Positions 1-10,190 of a stretch of 55,852 nt of DNA are shown here, piece by piece (position 1 is the first letter of the stretch; every line of letters begins with the position of its first letter). The notes under the pieces are model-generated. The model was not told the origin of the DNA, made no database searches, and worked only from the letters and a program-made list of their open reading frames with translations. A program made the translations under genes and the position numbers. The stretch comes from Echinostoma caproni (Eukaryota > Platyhelminthes > Trematoda > Plagiorchiida > Echinostomatidae): positions 120,785-176,636 of the forward strand of contig UZAN01039451.1 of NCBI GenBank assembly GCA_900618425.1, in the 5' to 3' direction.

Positions 1-2190
1 GATTCCATGCACAATGATTGAACCAAACTTCAGAGAACAGAGTCACGAATTCTCTGATAAGCTTTATTCCACTGCTTTTAAAAAGATCTGCGGAAGGGCC
101 GTTGGAGAGAGACGCTGGTGACATTTAAAAGGCCTGGACCTCCATAAGGATTTTCGCCTTCAAGAATGGGTCTGTTGAGACAGAACATGGGACGTGCGTC
201 GAATTAGATGTGTGAGAAGCTGACACTGGTGATCAGTTAATGTGCGCGTCGAAATGCTACGCCAAACGTGCAAGACGTCATTGTTGATTATGAACGAGCG
301 AACCTTCAGCTTCGCAGATTGTTTTGCTCACACTGAAATCTTTCCTCCCAGTGACTGGCTTTGATGGAACGGTTCAAGAAAACCGTTTGAACATTACATT
401 TAACCATTCCTTTACTTTTTTCTGAGTACATCGATAACGCCCATGAAGTTGTCTGAGTCAATTCGTTTCACGGTTTCCACCTTAGGCCCTTATCGTCATT
501 GCAATTGATGAAACGGTTTTTTCGTTCCTACATTTACCTTCCTGGCTCTTTGAGCACTCGGTTGTCAATAAAATACTGGATATGCAAAATCCAAATGATT
601 CTCGCAATTTTTCATTTACCCATTGCTCACATGCTCCTTCTCAATTTTTCCCAGCATGACACAAGCTGTATTGATCTTGCTCATAAGCTGATTTTTCACC
701 TTCCGGGTATTTTTTATTCTTTCATTCGTTTCAAGTAGGGGAACATTTGCACACATACAAAGGCGTACAGCTCCTCCATAATTCACAGTATACTACGACC
801 TAATCAGCCTAACTGTATTTTTCGTGACACATTATTCAAAACCGGGTCTTATATGTAGTTGATATACTCGTCTCCTCGGTTTTTATTTCTTCGGCATTTG
901 GTAGCTTATTATACAATTTAGGGTTTAGGAAAGTACGTTTTGATTACACTTGAATCCCATTTTTCTTATCCATACCAACATGTGGGTTACTTCGTTTTCT
1001 GCTATTTGAATCCATGGATTCGCCTCAGATAACTCGCCGACTCAAATTGAACTATTCTGACCTTTGCAAATCCTATTCTGTCTTGTGAATCGCATCACCT
1101 CAAGGTGGTGAGGACACTCGAGGCTGTCTATGAGTGCCACACCAATCTGTCATAGATTTTGATAAAATTCTTCTCTCTGGCTTCCTTCTGGTAAAGCACA
1201 ACTAGTTTCAAAACGAACTCGAAGAGAACTTATGTGTCATTACATAAACCCGATGAATACACGCCTGTAAGGGAATAAACAAATGTTTCTGGTTCACGAA
1301 GTTCGTAACATAAAATAAACTAATGAACCGTGATGGAGCCACAGTGCAGCTGAGTGGAACAGCTGATGAAAGAAAATCTACAACAACGACAACAAACAAA
1401 AACAACAACAGCAATAGCACTAACAACAATATTCTATCTGTCAGCCAGTCAGCTACCATGCTTACGAAAATACCATATGGGTAAACCCCGACAAATGAAA
1501 ATATTCCCTAGTAGTACAGGAAAGTGCACATCTGTGTTGCAGGAATCACATAAAATGAAAAAAAGAGGACTACCAGTTTCGCTCCTCAGACTCCCAATGA
1601 ACGCTGTGTCCGAACGGTTGCCGCAGTCGTCTTATGTTACCAATACGCTACCTCTGTCTTTCTACATATTCGCTGATCCAGAATCACGGAATGGATTCGG
1701 CAAAGTAAAACTGCCTCCGACCGTAGGATGTTCGTAAAAAAATACTCAAACCGGCTGTACCAGCATAAATAACCTATTTTTACACTAATATAAAAGGTTT
1801 CCTTGAAATATTTCTCAAGATGCAGCTACAAAATCTAAACATGAGATGTTCATACCAATTGTAAAACCTCGCTAAGGATCGATTTTATTGACTATGATTG
1901 GTACCTAGGTCGAAAAGCATCAATTACACTTGACCATCGGATACGAGTCGTACTGAAGATGAATAAATTTTCCGTGAGATAAAAGATCATCCTGAAAGCT
2001 ACGAGTTTTAATATTGACAAATAAGAACAGATCCTTGGTGACATGAATCAAGAGATAACTGAGCGGTCCCGTTTTCAGTTTTACAACAATTAGACATTTA
2101 CATTTAAGATGTGGATTTGTTTCGTGTCTTTCTGGGTGCCCATTTGGCTAAATAAGTAGAGGGATGATTAGCATGTTGAAAGAAGTGCCG
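1..2190. other. No gene recognised
   Basis: Unique-looking A+T-rich sequence. Open frames here (up to about 127 codons at 1354-1737) are within what chance gives at this base composition, and none shows a recognisable motif. A faint resemblance of 80-340 to a Pao/BEL polyprotein was considered and not accepted. Confidence 0.5.
1378..1430 (+). repeat. CAA-rich simple repeat
   Basis: An impure run of CAA, CAAA and ACA units. It explains the Gln/Thr-rich reading frame that crosses it. The opposite strand reads as a Val/Leu-rich shadow, so neither frame should be taken as protein. Confidence 0.75.
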
Positions 2191-2559
2191 AGGTGGAAAT
2201 AGAGGTTCCTGGTAGAATAAAGTTGCAGAGTTTGAAAAGATGCACAAGTATCATTGTTTATGACACAGGCATATCACTCACCATATACCTCACCATTTGC
2301 TACCCCGATCTCGAGATCCCATCAAAGAAACCTTACACGACCAATAAGATCAAGTCTCTATACAGTGTTTTCATACACTGGTGCCCCTGACCCTTTCCTT
2401 TCGCAAGCAGCGACAAACTATTTGGTGGCATGCATAACACACCCCAAAAAATCTAATCATTGTCGGTTGAATACTTACCTCAGTAGGTTTAGGACTAACT
2501 TCATCATTCCTGTAAGTATAGCAATGCCTTATTCCTTGCATAAGGATAGGACAGTTTCA

Positions 2560-3330
2560 AGAAGCAGATATATCACAATGTTAAAGAAAATAGAAGGCTG
2601 GGCAACTCTATCAGAATCCGCTTTCTGTGATGAGCTGGGGCAGAAAAGGGGATTAGGTTCAGATTCGGCTGTGAGTATTAGTATACAGATTTTAAAATTG
2701 AAATATTCTCTGTAGCATAACTATCAGTGAGAGACAGCGACAGAGCACAGAGTGGTTGACCGAGTTGAAAGCCGCTTTTGATCAAGAAAAGTAGTAATGG
2801 CGGTTAAAACGAACAATGAAATTTGGGGAAGAATGAAATTGCGACCAATACAGCCTCGATCAGATATCAAATCAAACTAGTTCCCATGCTTGCACCGCTG
2901 ACGTTCGGCAGACAATCGATGGAGTACAACATTATCAAGGGACTTAGGGATGATATTGGGTACACCAAACCCTCTCTGGTTTTCACGCAAAAGTCTGTTG
3001 CCTTTCTTGCAAAATGACTGATGCATACTATTGATTTTGCACTTTATTCATCTACCTAATTAAAACCAGGATCCACTTTTAGAAGGCGATCAGGTAACAT
3101 CGACCATACCTTGTAACATTTGAGATTAACTATACGCCTGGTAACCTCTGTTTGCGATGGGGGACTTATATCAGTTGGCGTTAAGTGCTCAGGTAAAGTG
3201 CTAGTTTGGTGACCTAACGTCAACGAGGGGGTGGGGGGTATTTTAACTTTGGACTGAAATGTTCTACCCATCTTCAAAACGATGGTACTGATGACGAAGC
3301 AATGTGCCACTGGACTGTTTATTTACTTCA
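2560..3330 (-). pseudogene. RTE reverse transcriptase domain, broken
   Basis: Minus-strand reading gives, in order, LRNYREKWWV (about 3390-3420, just upstream), PPSQTEV..NLKCYK (3105-3165), KKGNRLLRENQRGF (about 2967-3012), LHRLSAERQR, DRGCIGRNFILPQ (about 2824-2865), FLDQKAAFNSV (about 2757-2790) and LYTNTHSRI (about 2680-2710). These correspond to successive fingers and palm blocks of RTE reverse transcriptases. The usual APG.DGLP stretch reads VWSMLPD, and the ENHRG box reads ENQRG. Frameshifts lie between blocks and stops occur within them. The palm catalytic YADD block should lie just below 2560 and is not readable. Plus-strand frames such as the 153-codon one at 2254-2715 partly overlap it as shadows. 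Confidence 0.82.
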
Positions 3331-3589
3331 CGCCTAAGACCGCGACTGTTGCCAATTACCACAGCCTTCTGAACCTCTAAATTTAGCTACCCACCATTTC
3401 TCGCGGTAGTTCCTTAGATTCTTAAATAGCTGACATCTGAGGAAATTAAACGCTGCATCAAATATTAAACCTGGGGCGCTGGTTGTTTGGGGGTCCAGAG
3501 AGGTATCTATGGATGACGAGGTTCATCGTTTGCGCTTTGACTTCAGAATTCATCGTTGTTTAAGCTACCATTTAGACAGCTTACTTGGT

Positions 3590-4480
3590 CTAAATTCAGT
3601 ATTCATTGAATCCTTCGGTGGACGGTTCAATTGAGAGTCGGTGAGTGAGCTTTGTTTCGAAGGTCGATTTTTCCCTTTTTTGGCCTACATTTTTCAGTCC
3701 GTTTCTGGTGGTTTTGCCATGAGCAGAGAATATCTGACTTGGCGACGAGTGTTGACTACTGAAAGCGGGCAGTCTTGAGTAGATCACAGTCAGTGGCAGC
3801 TGTTGGCGATGTGGTCGATTTAAGTGGCGATCTCCGTGTAATGTAGTGTCATTTCTGATGATAGAAGTTGGTCGTGAGCAAGAAAAATCCGTGGTCAGCA
3901 GATAAGTCAAAGTTATATCCATCAGTCTGTTGGTTGGTCGGAATTTTTGTGGGTCGCTCAGATATCTGTTTGATTCATCCAAGGATCCCACTCACCGGGA
4001 ACCACAACGATATACGCTGATCGAAGAATTTCAAGTAGTTGAGGACCTTACCTTCATTTCATGCTCGATGCCGAAACAGACGAGACGAACGAGAACTAAT
4101 TGTTCGTTCTGTAACTGTTGACCCTTACTGAGCGATCAAGAAAAACAGCACAAAGTCGGTTTCTTAGCGGAATTCAGTCAAGAAGTTAGCACTCAGCCTT
4201 GGCACAATGCAATCTCGATACCAGAAGCTCCGAAAGCATCAGATGCAGAATGACCTGACACACGAAGAACAAAGCGTGAGGATTAGGTTGGGTCTAAGGA
4301 AAGCAGAATTGAAGTAGGGAGACACAAGATACATCTAAATTGAGTGTCAAGTGCCTTGATTAGAAGACTGCGCGAACATCGAATGCAGCTAAGTGGAAAG
4401 ATTTCGAATTCATGAATTCAGTAGCATCTAAATTGTGGGTAATGTCTCCCAGGTAATAGATATAACAGGCATCTCGTAAA
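3590..4480 (-). pseudogene. RTE endonuclease domain, broken
   Basis: This is the apurinic/apyrimidinic-like endonuclease domain that would nick target DNA. On the minus strand, LAAFDVRAVF near 4363-4393 corresponds to the N-terminal 'NVRTL' strand of the fold. NRLCAVFLDRSVRVNSY at 4111-4163 matches the central strand before 'YAPT'. IVVVPGE near 4015-4040 stands where 'IVVVAGD(F/M)N' is expected. LLTTNFYHQK near 3850-3890 matches 'LANTNFRHKERH'. The catalytic GDFN box is altered, and several stops and at least two frame changes interrupt the domain. A 131-codon open frame at 3596-3991 is a partly shifted frame through it. It directly precedes the linker and reverse transcriptase. Confidence 0.75.
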
Positions 4481-4579
4481 CTTGTGAAGTGAGAGCAAGA
4501 ACTAGATAGACTAGACAGGGGTTTTCGACTAGAGCCGTGAGAGGTTAAAGTACAACATACTTCGCAGTAGACCATACTG

Positions 4580-6812
4580 GAGAAGGTATTTTAAATTTAC
4601 GATTTCTGATTGAAAATATCGGCTTCAGAACCTCGTGTTTGTTTGTCGTGAACATAGACCCTAGAAACCTACCATGCAAGGCCTTTGGTTTTCTTTTTGG
4701 AATGTTTTTCGCTGATGCATTGATTAACGACCCCTCCTTAAATACGATATATCCTAATCAATGGATATTCAAGTAATGAAAAGATAACTTTGTTTATTAT
4801 ATTAATTAACTAGCCTAATCAACCATTTAAAACCGTATAACAAACTCCAACCCCCTTTGAAATAATTTAAACTCTTGAAAATAAAGAAACGAAAAGAAAT
4901 ATTCTCGTCAGTTATCGTTGCACTTCTTTTATATATTGCTGTTGGTTGAAACAAAGCAAAACCAAAAAAGATGTTTTGCACTAAGAATTTTGATCGCTTC
5001 ATGAAAGTTTGTACTGCTAGTTCTACTGAGTACCTGGATTGATTGGTTTAATTTAATGTGGCGCAGCAAAAAATAAATTTATTTTTAGTATACCATTTCA
5101 AGCATTTAAATATAGTTTTATTAGCCTATAAATTAATATGAATCCGAAGCTGATGATAAATGTATTTATTTGTGTGTGCAACATGTTCGGTTTGCAACAA
5201 ACTTCTGGGTCACGATGAATGGCCAGGGAAAGTAGAGTGGAAAATGTTTGAACTAGATGCGTTATGAAACATGTTTTTTAAGAATGAATAAACTGGGTTT
5301 GAATATCCGGGAACTGATAAAAAATAACGAGAAAAGGTAAGAGGAGCGCTTGAACCATTCCACACAGATTGCTCAAGTCTGGCTCCACAATCCTAATTGC
5401 CATGTGTTCCGCAGTTCCCAGAGTCCTCTTACACACTCATCTGTTGTGGTTCTTTGGTGCTTTGAAGAAACTAGCGAAATACATTTCTGAGTAAATCCTG
5501 TGTCTGCTATCGACCTGATGTTGCACGATTGCGTTGTTAAAGTTTACCCATTGGTCCTTTTAGAGGTGTTACCGTGCTATGTTGAGATATTCTCTTAGAC
5601 AAATACCTCATAGTTTGGTGCAAGCTATAGTGATAGAATATTAGCAACGAGTTTAAAATGAATCCTGGACAATAGAGATATTCTAAAACAAAATATAAAG
5701 CAGCCCACTAGAGATATAAGTTTCTTAAGTTATGATAATTGATAAATGAAACATCGAGTTCATGTTTCCGTGTGAGTTTCGGTTGGCTTATTCAGCCAAT
5801 CCGCGACCTGCATTGCAAATATCCACAATCTGACAGTCCCTAATTTCTGGATTCATTAACTTCCTTAAAGGAAAATAATGCCAAACGCTTGCATCGTTTC
5901 TGATGCTTCAACATTTAGATATTATTAGTTTTAACCATTAATGAATGGTTTTGCTTTACAAACTAGAAATATTTGTTATCCCATTGATACAATGTCTCTT
6001 TCTGTGGTAACCATAACTCGTGTATTCAGCCGTTCGAGGCGGTTCGTAATGGAACGTTCAAAGGGAAGTTTAGGACAACAGACACAAAAAGACGAAGAGA
6101 TTTTAATATTCCGTGAAAATCTCACCGAGTTGATAAAAAAGTACAATCATGATGAGTATCAGTGTAACTTCGGAAAACCTTAGTGTGATTTGACAAAGGA
6201 ACGACCAAAATCAAAGTCTTCGTGTGAGATGAAATCAAACGTGATTTTCAAGAGACATGGAAAGACATTCGCATGTGTGGATACAAACCTTTATTTTCAG
6301 TGGGTGCTGTGAAAATAAGAACGAGCCAAACATCGTATTCATGCAATAATCAGCCTTGATCCTCGTGCCTTTTTAATGTTTGATCTTCGCTTTTTCACGA
6401 AAATGTTTTGCTGCTTATGAGGTCAAAGAAATCAATCATGTCCATTGTTTCAGGTGGGATTATCTCTGTTTATCAAAAAAACACGATGACCATATCTGAA
6501 TGCAGCCATGACGAGTTTATAAAACAGATCCTTATTGTCACGTTCAATCCGTTAAATTTTGATGGTGATTTGCCTTCTAAAGCCCCCTGCTCCTCAATTC
6601 TTGCCAAGACAACTGAACATTTCATTCCAACCGTCTTAACTAATGATGCTTCTCTGTTGCATTCCAAATAAGAGATTGATTTTTAAACTAAGTGTTCCAT
6701 CTGGTTTAGTGTATCATCACAGTTTAAGCAAGTTTAATAAATGTTTATTTTCTGTCTGTACCTCAGCGTTTAAATCTAATTATCGATTGTTTCTTTTTTT
6801 GTTTACCTTTAG
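4580..6812. other. No gene recognised
   Basis: A+T-rich sequence upstream of the RTE 5' end (on its strand). Open frames are short and show no recognisable domain. If the RTE copy is full length its 5' untranslated part would lie at about 4400-4700, but nothing there marks a boundary or a target-site duplication. Confidence 0.45.
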
Positions 6813-7052
6813 AAACTACTTAAGTGGTTGACGAACGATTTTTTAAGAGAGGAGCAACGCAGAACAATAGTCGGCAAGTTATCCAAGCACCCTCGGGAAT
6901 GTCAAGATGCACTGTCTTCCAAATTTGTGGCTTTATATGGAATTTTCACATCATACAAGGTTCTTGATGGGCATTCTGATAGTATTGACCACGAATTTCT
7001 GCCCCATTCCTTGAAGAGTTCCGAATGCGTCTCGGCTGTTCCATGGATCAAG
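6813..7052 (+). CDS. Candidate internal exon, function unknown
   Basis: A T-rich tract (about 6788-6810) ends in AG at 6811-6812. An 80-codon frame opens exactly there and stays open to 7052, where it is followed by GT (GTTTAA), which closes the frame. The inferred exon is 240 nt, phase 0 at both ends, and starts KLLKWLTNDFLREEQRR. The peptide is charged and balanced in composition, unlike the A+T-driven frames nearby. No domain is recognised. Against it, GTTTAA is a poor splice donor, 80-codon frames arise by chance in sequence this A+T-rich, and no partner exon was found. It could also be an unrecognised transposon fragment. Confidence 0.28.
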
Positions 7053-8570
7053 GTTTAAAGTGACTCGACAGTGTCACAAATTTCACTCCTCTGTCACGAT
7101 CGAAGTCTGTTAAATCAGAGGACGTCGCTGTATATACCATATCAGATTTGGCTTGACCTTGATACACCACATGTATTTACAGATTTAGAAATTTAGAAGC
7201 CTCCATTTCAGACAAGAAGTGATTTCTTTGTTGGTGTTGAGGTGTTCACCGAGCTGGAAGTGTTGTTCACAGACATTTCCACTTTTTCAAATTTTGAAGT
7301 GCATCTTGAACAGTGTTAAATATTTTACCTTGTGTTTTTCCCCCATGTGCTTGAAAAAAATTTCAAACGGTGTCACCTACTTTTGCAAAGATTGACTGCA
7401 TTGATGGAGCATTTTATCCTCTTATAGTTGATTTTGAGAGGGTAGTCGCAAACATGTATCGAAGATCCTAAATAGTCACAGTGAAACAAACTTTATGATG
7501 ACCAATTTCACACATAATTCTGATACAGTGTTTACACGTTCCTCATTGGCATTATTTTCCTTAAAGCTTGGTCCGTGTAGGGATTACAACGGTGCAGTCA
7601 GAGAATTACATGCAAAGATCCACGTGTGAAACAATTTTATTTTATTTTCCTTTTAATGTTTCTCAGTTCATGTCATTTTTTACTTCACTTTAAGGTGGGT
7701 GAGAAAAAATAACCGAAATATAAGTCTTAATGGTTACATAAATAGTTCTTTTAATATTATTATTATATGAATACCGGTATAGCACGCTTTTGCCGAGACA
7801 TCTCAGCATGGAGACATATTCATTTAGTATCAGGGATGAGGATATGCGAGAATGAATATCCTGAGTCATTATTGTATGTCTTACCAGAGACATTCGTTAC
7901 GCTTTGTTCACCGAACCAGAAAGTTTACGGAAAAAGGGAATCGGTTCATAAATGTGACCAGGAAGCCACTATCTGAATGTAAAGTTAACTAAGTTTCCAG
8001 AAGTGACAGATCTGTTTTCATTATCAACGACTACCGGAGTTCCAATGGACCGATCACCATATGTTGATGAAATAAGGATAAAATTCCGAGACATAAATTC
8101 AATTCCTATTGAAATATATCATGCAAAAACGATAGGACTGTCCATTTTGCTTGTCTTCCTTAGGTTATTTAGTGTTTCTATCGTACTAATAATAACTACG
8201 CCAATAAAACAATTTCACTTATAATAGGAGTTACTGTTCTACTAATATTCGCAACTCTGTTGCACAAAAAAGCTTTCGTGGGGTTCCTTCAAAGTGACAA
8301 CATAAGCAGATAAATTTGGGTGATATTCTGCGATTTGTGTTCAAACCAGTAGAAAGGTTTACTCTCTTTGTACTTTTTAAATGTCTAAGCTTGTTAATTT
8401 GCCGACCGCATTGACAAAAGTTAACATTTGCTAGCAGCATCGAAATCATCCAAAAAAAGTCCATCAGTGCCGGTTTTTCATAGTCACTCGTTCACTTTGT
8501 GCAGGTATGAGTTACAAAACCGATCTCAAATTTGTGGACTCGTTCGCTCAACAAGGGAACTATTTCTACG
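7053..8570. other. No gene recognised
   Basis: No motif is seen on either strand. Several 65-77 codon frames are present and look random. Confidence 0.4.
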
Positions 8571-8574
8571 AATA

Positions 8575-8640
8575 TATTCCATCGGAACCTCAAATTCCTT
8601 GTGGATAGTGGAACGTTTGCAATGCTGGTTCTCTGTTCTC
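8575..8640 (+). pseudogene. Possible retroviral-type aspartic protease trace
   Basis: A plus-strand frame reads NLKFLVDSGT at about 8586-8615. That matches the active-site consensus of LTR-retrotransposon aspartic proteases (hydrophobic-hydrophobic-V-D-S/T-G-A/T). Only this motif is readable; the flap and second hydrophobic-G block are not. It lies about 1.4 kb upstream of the gypsy-like YCDD box on the same strand, roughly the expected spacing with some inserted sequence, and that is the main support. A seven-residue match alone could be chance. Confidence 0.28.
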
Positions 8641-8649
8641 TAATGGTAT

Positions 8650-9755
8650 TCGTTAACTTCCGACAGATTAAATGCCAAATGAAGCCTCAATTAAAACATT
8701 TTTGCTAATTAACTCAAGCCTAAAGTGCACCATTAGTGAACTGTGTAAAACGTTTGGAATAAGAAGTGTGGCTTTATAACACAAAGGTAGCTCGTCCCCT
8801 AATAGTGTGTCTTAGCGGCAAAATAGTGCAGTTAAGTAAATATACACAATGCATGTTCGACTCGGATGACCAATATTACTTATTAAATGGGTTTCTGTAT
8901 GACAGGAAAAGTCTGAGCTGCACACATGTTTTATAATCAGTTGAATTATTACTGCTTCTTTTTTGGACTGTCCTTCATGGAAGTATGTTTTAAGCGTGAT
9001 ATCGATTGCAATCACAATAAACATGTTCACTAGATGTCGGCGATCAAGATACATAGATCAACATGACAAAGGTCGAAGTTGGTATGTTTGAAGCCCAATC
9101 ACTTTTGTAAGATCTGCGATAAACACACGATTAACCACGACCTGCCTTAAAAAAGCGTACTCTTGTAAACTGGTAAGTGAAAAAGAACTAATATATGAGT
9201 TTTTCTTTCTTGCCGTTCTATCCCGTTCCTCTGAGTAAACGTTTCTCACTCTCTCGTAATAAAGGCTTTTGCCTAACTGGTTTTCACATTTTTCTGTGGT
9301 CGAACTATTGACTGCAATCCACTACTATCTGCTTAAATGATTGGTCATCCAAAACTGAACAAGGAGTATAGAAAAGTCGCGGTTATAATGAGATTGTTGG
9401 TGTTTTCTACCCATGTTTTCATCAAAAAGATAACCATATTAGTAAACTGTCAAATGCAAAAATGTAAAACAGAAGTGATCAAATTACTTGCGATCCAAAC
9501 ATGAATGCATTAAGGAAATTCGACATATGCTTGCATAGCTTCTGGATGAGTGTATTAGTTCGGTTAAGCGCTGTAAAGCGGGAGCATCACTAACCGCGTT
9601 CTCTTTGGAAATTGGTCGATGATACTCCGTGTAAAATTGTGAAAACTACTCAACCGCCCGTCACAATATATGCTTCTTATTTAACTTAAACTTCGTATAA
9701 ATTATATTTTGATTTACTGAATGAGCTGAATTCCTTTGAATCTCGTTATCGAAAA
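8650..9755. other. Unreadable stretch between protease trace and gypsy RT
   Basis: If the protease and reverse transcriptase belong to one element, this interval should hold the N-terminal reverse transcriptase fingers. No motif could be followed. A minus frame at 9058-9249 and others are short and featureless. Confidence 0.35.
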
Positions 9756-9760
9756 TAATT

Positions 9761-10190
9761 TTTGCTATGGGTAGCACCCCTTCGTTTTTGCTTTTCTCAT
9801 CAAGCAGCCATTGCTGGTTTTACATGAATTTCATACAATTTTCATTCGGTTACGCCAAAGGTGCATCAAATTGTACAGTTAAGCTTTCAGCAAGTAAAAG
9901 CAAATCCAACCACAGGACACTAACTGATACACTGTTTTCACCCAGGAGATTTGCTGTATCTTTTGCATGTTACTGCGATGACCTAGTATAGTTTTTACCA
10001 GATGCTCCCTTATCCAGGGCCCCATATGTTTTCCGATGGCACTTCTGCAGTGCGGTTAAACCCCGTTGCAGAAACAGCTGATCAGGTTGATCACTTTTGG
10101 GTCATTCTGTAATTTCGGTTCGCACTATGGCTTGATGATGCTACCGATCGATAGAACTCTCAGAAGCAGAACAATTGACAAACTACGTGA
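9761..10190 (+). pseudogene. Ty3/gypsy-like reverse transcriptase fragment
   Basis: One frame carries three motifs in the correct order and spacing. FIQFSFGYAKGAS stands for the 'F.RMPFGL..AP.TFQ' block. CYCDDLV at about 9968-9988 is the catalytic 'Y(L/V)DD' box, both aspartates kept. LLGHSVIS near 10094-10117 is the 'FLGH.IS..G' block, followed by an I-E-like helix (RSIELSEAE). The domain copies LTR-element RNA into DNA. Five or so in-frame stops (for example just after the YCDD box) make it a pseudogene, but no frameshift is needed over about 400 bp. RNase H and integrase were not found downstream before 12 kb. The LLGH block argues for gypsy rather than Pao/BEL or copia. Confidence 0.6.

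Larger units (their letters stand above)
2560..4575 (-). mobile_element. Decayed RTE-clade non-LTR retrotransposon
   Basis: Reading the minus strand and allowing frameshifts and stops, a single retrotransposon protein can be followed in order: endonuclease N-terminus near 4390, endonuclease core 3720-4210, a linker, then reverse transcriptase from about 3330 down to 2560. The key recognition points are RTE-type: ENQRG for ENHRG, DRGCI for GRGCI and FLDQKAAFNSV for FLDLKAAFDSV. The family copies and inserts RNA by target-primed reverse transcription. Colinearity over 2 kb makes the identification firm. The frame changes many times, so the copy is old and dead. The YADD palm box and the C-terminal region below 2560 were not found. 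RTE is preferred over CR1 because of the ENHRG/GRGCID-type motifs. Confidence 0.85.

Noticed and set aside
80..340. Faint Pao/BEL-like pattern (HLKGLDLHKDF, then LLRQNMGRAS in a shifted frame)
   Set aside because: It needs a frameshift between two weak matches, and no diagnostic protease or RT block follows.
2254..2715. 153-codon plus-strand frame, the longest free of N
   Set aside because: It has no motif, and its 3' part overlaps minus-strand RTE reverse-transcriptase blocks. It is a shadow frame.
3222..3240. G-rich run (GGGGGTGGGGGG) as a possible quadruplex
   Set aside because: Only two G runs; it does not meet the usual four-run pattern, and it lies within the decayed RTE element.
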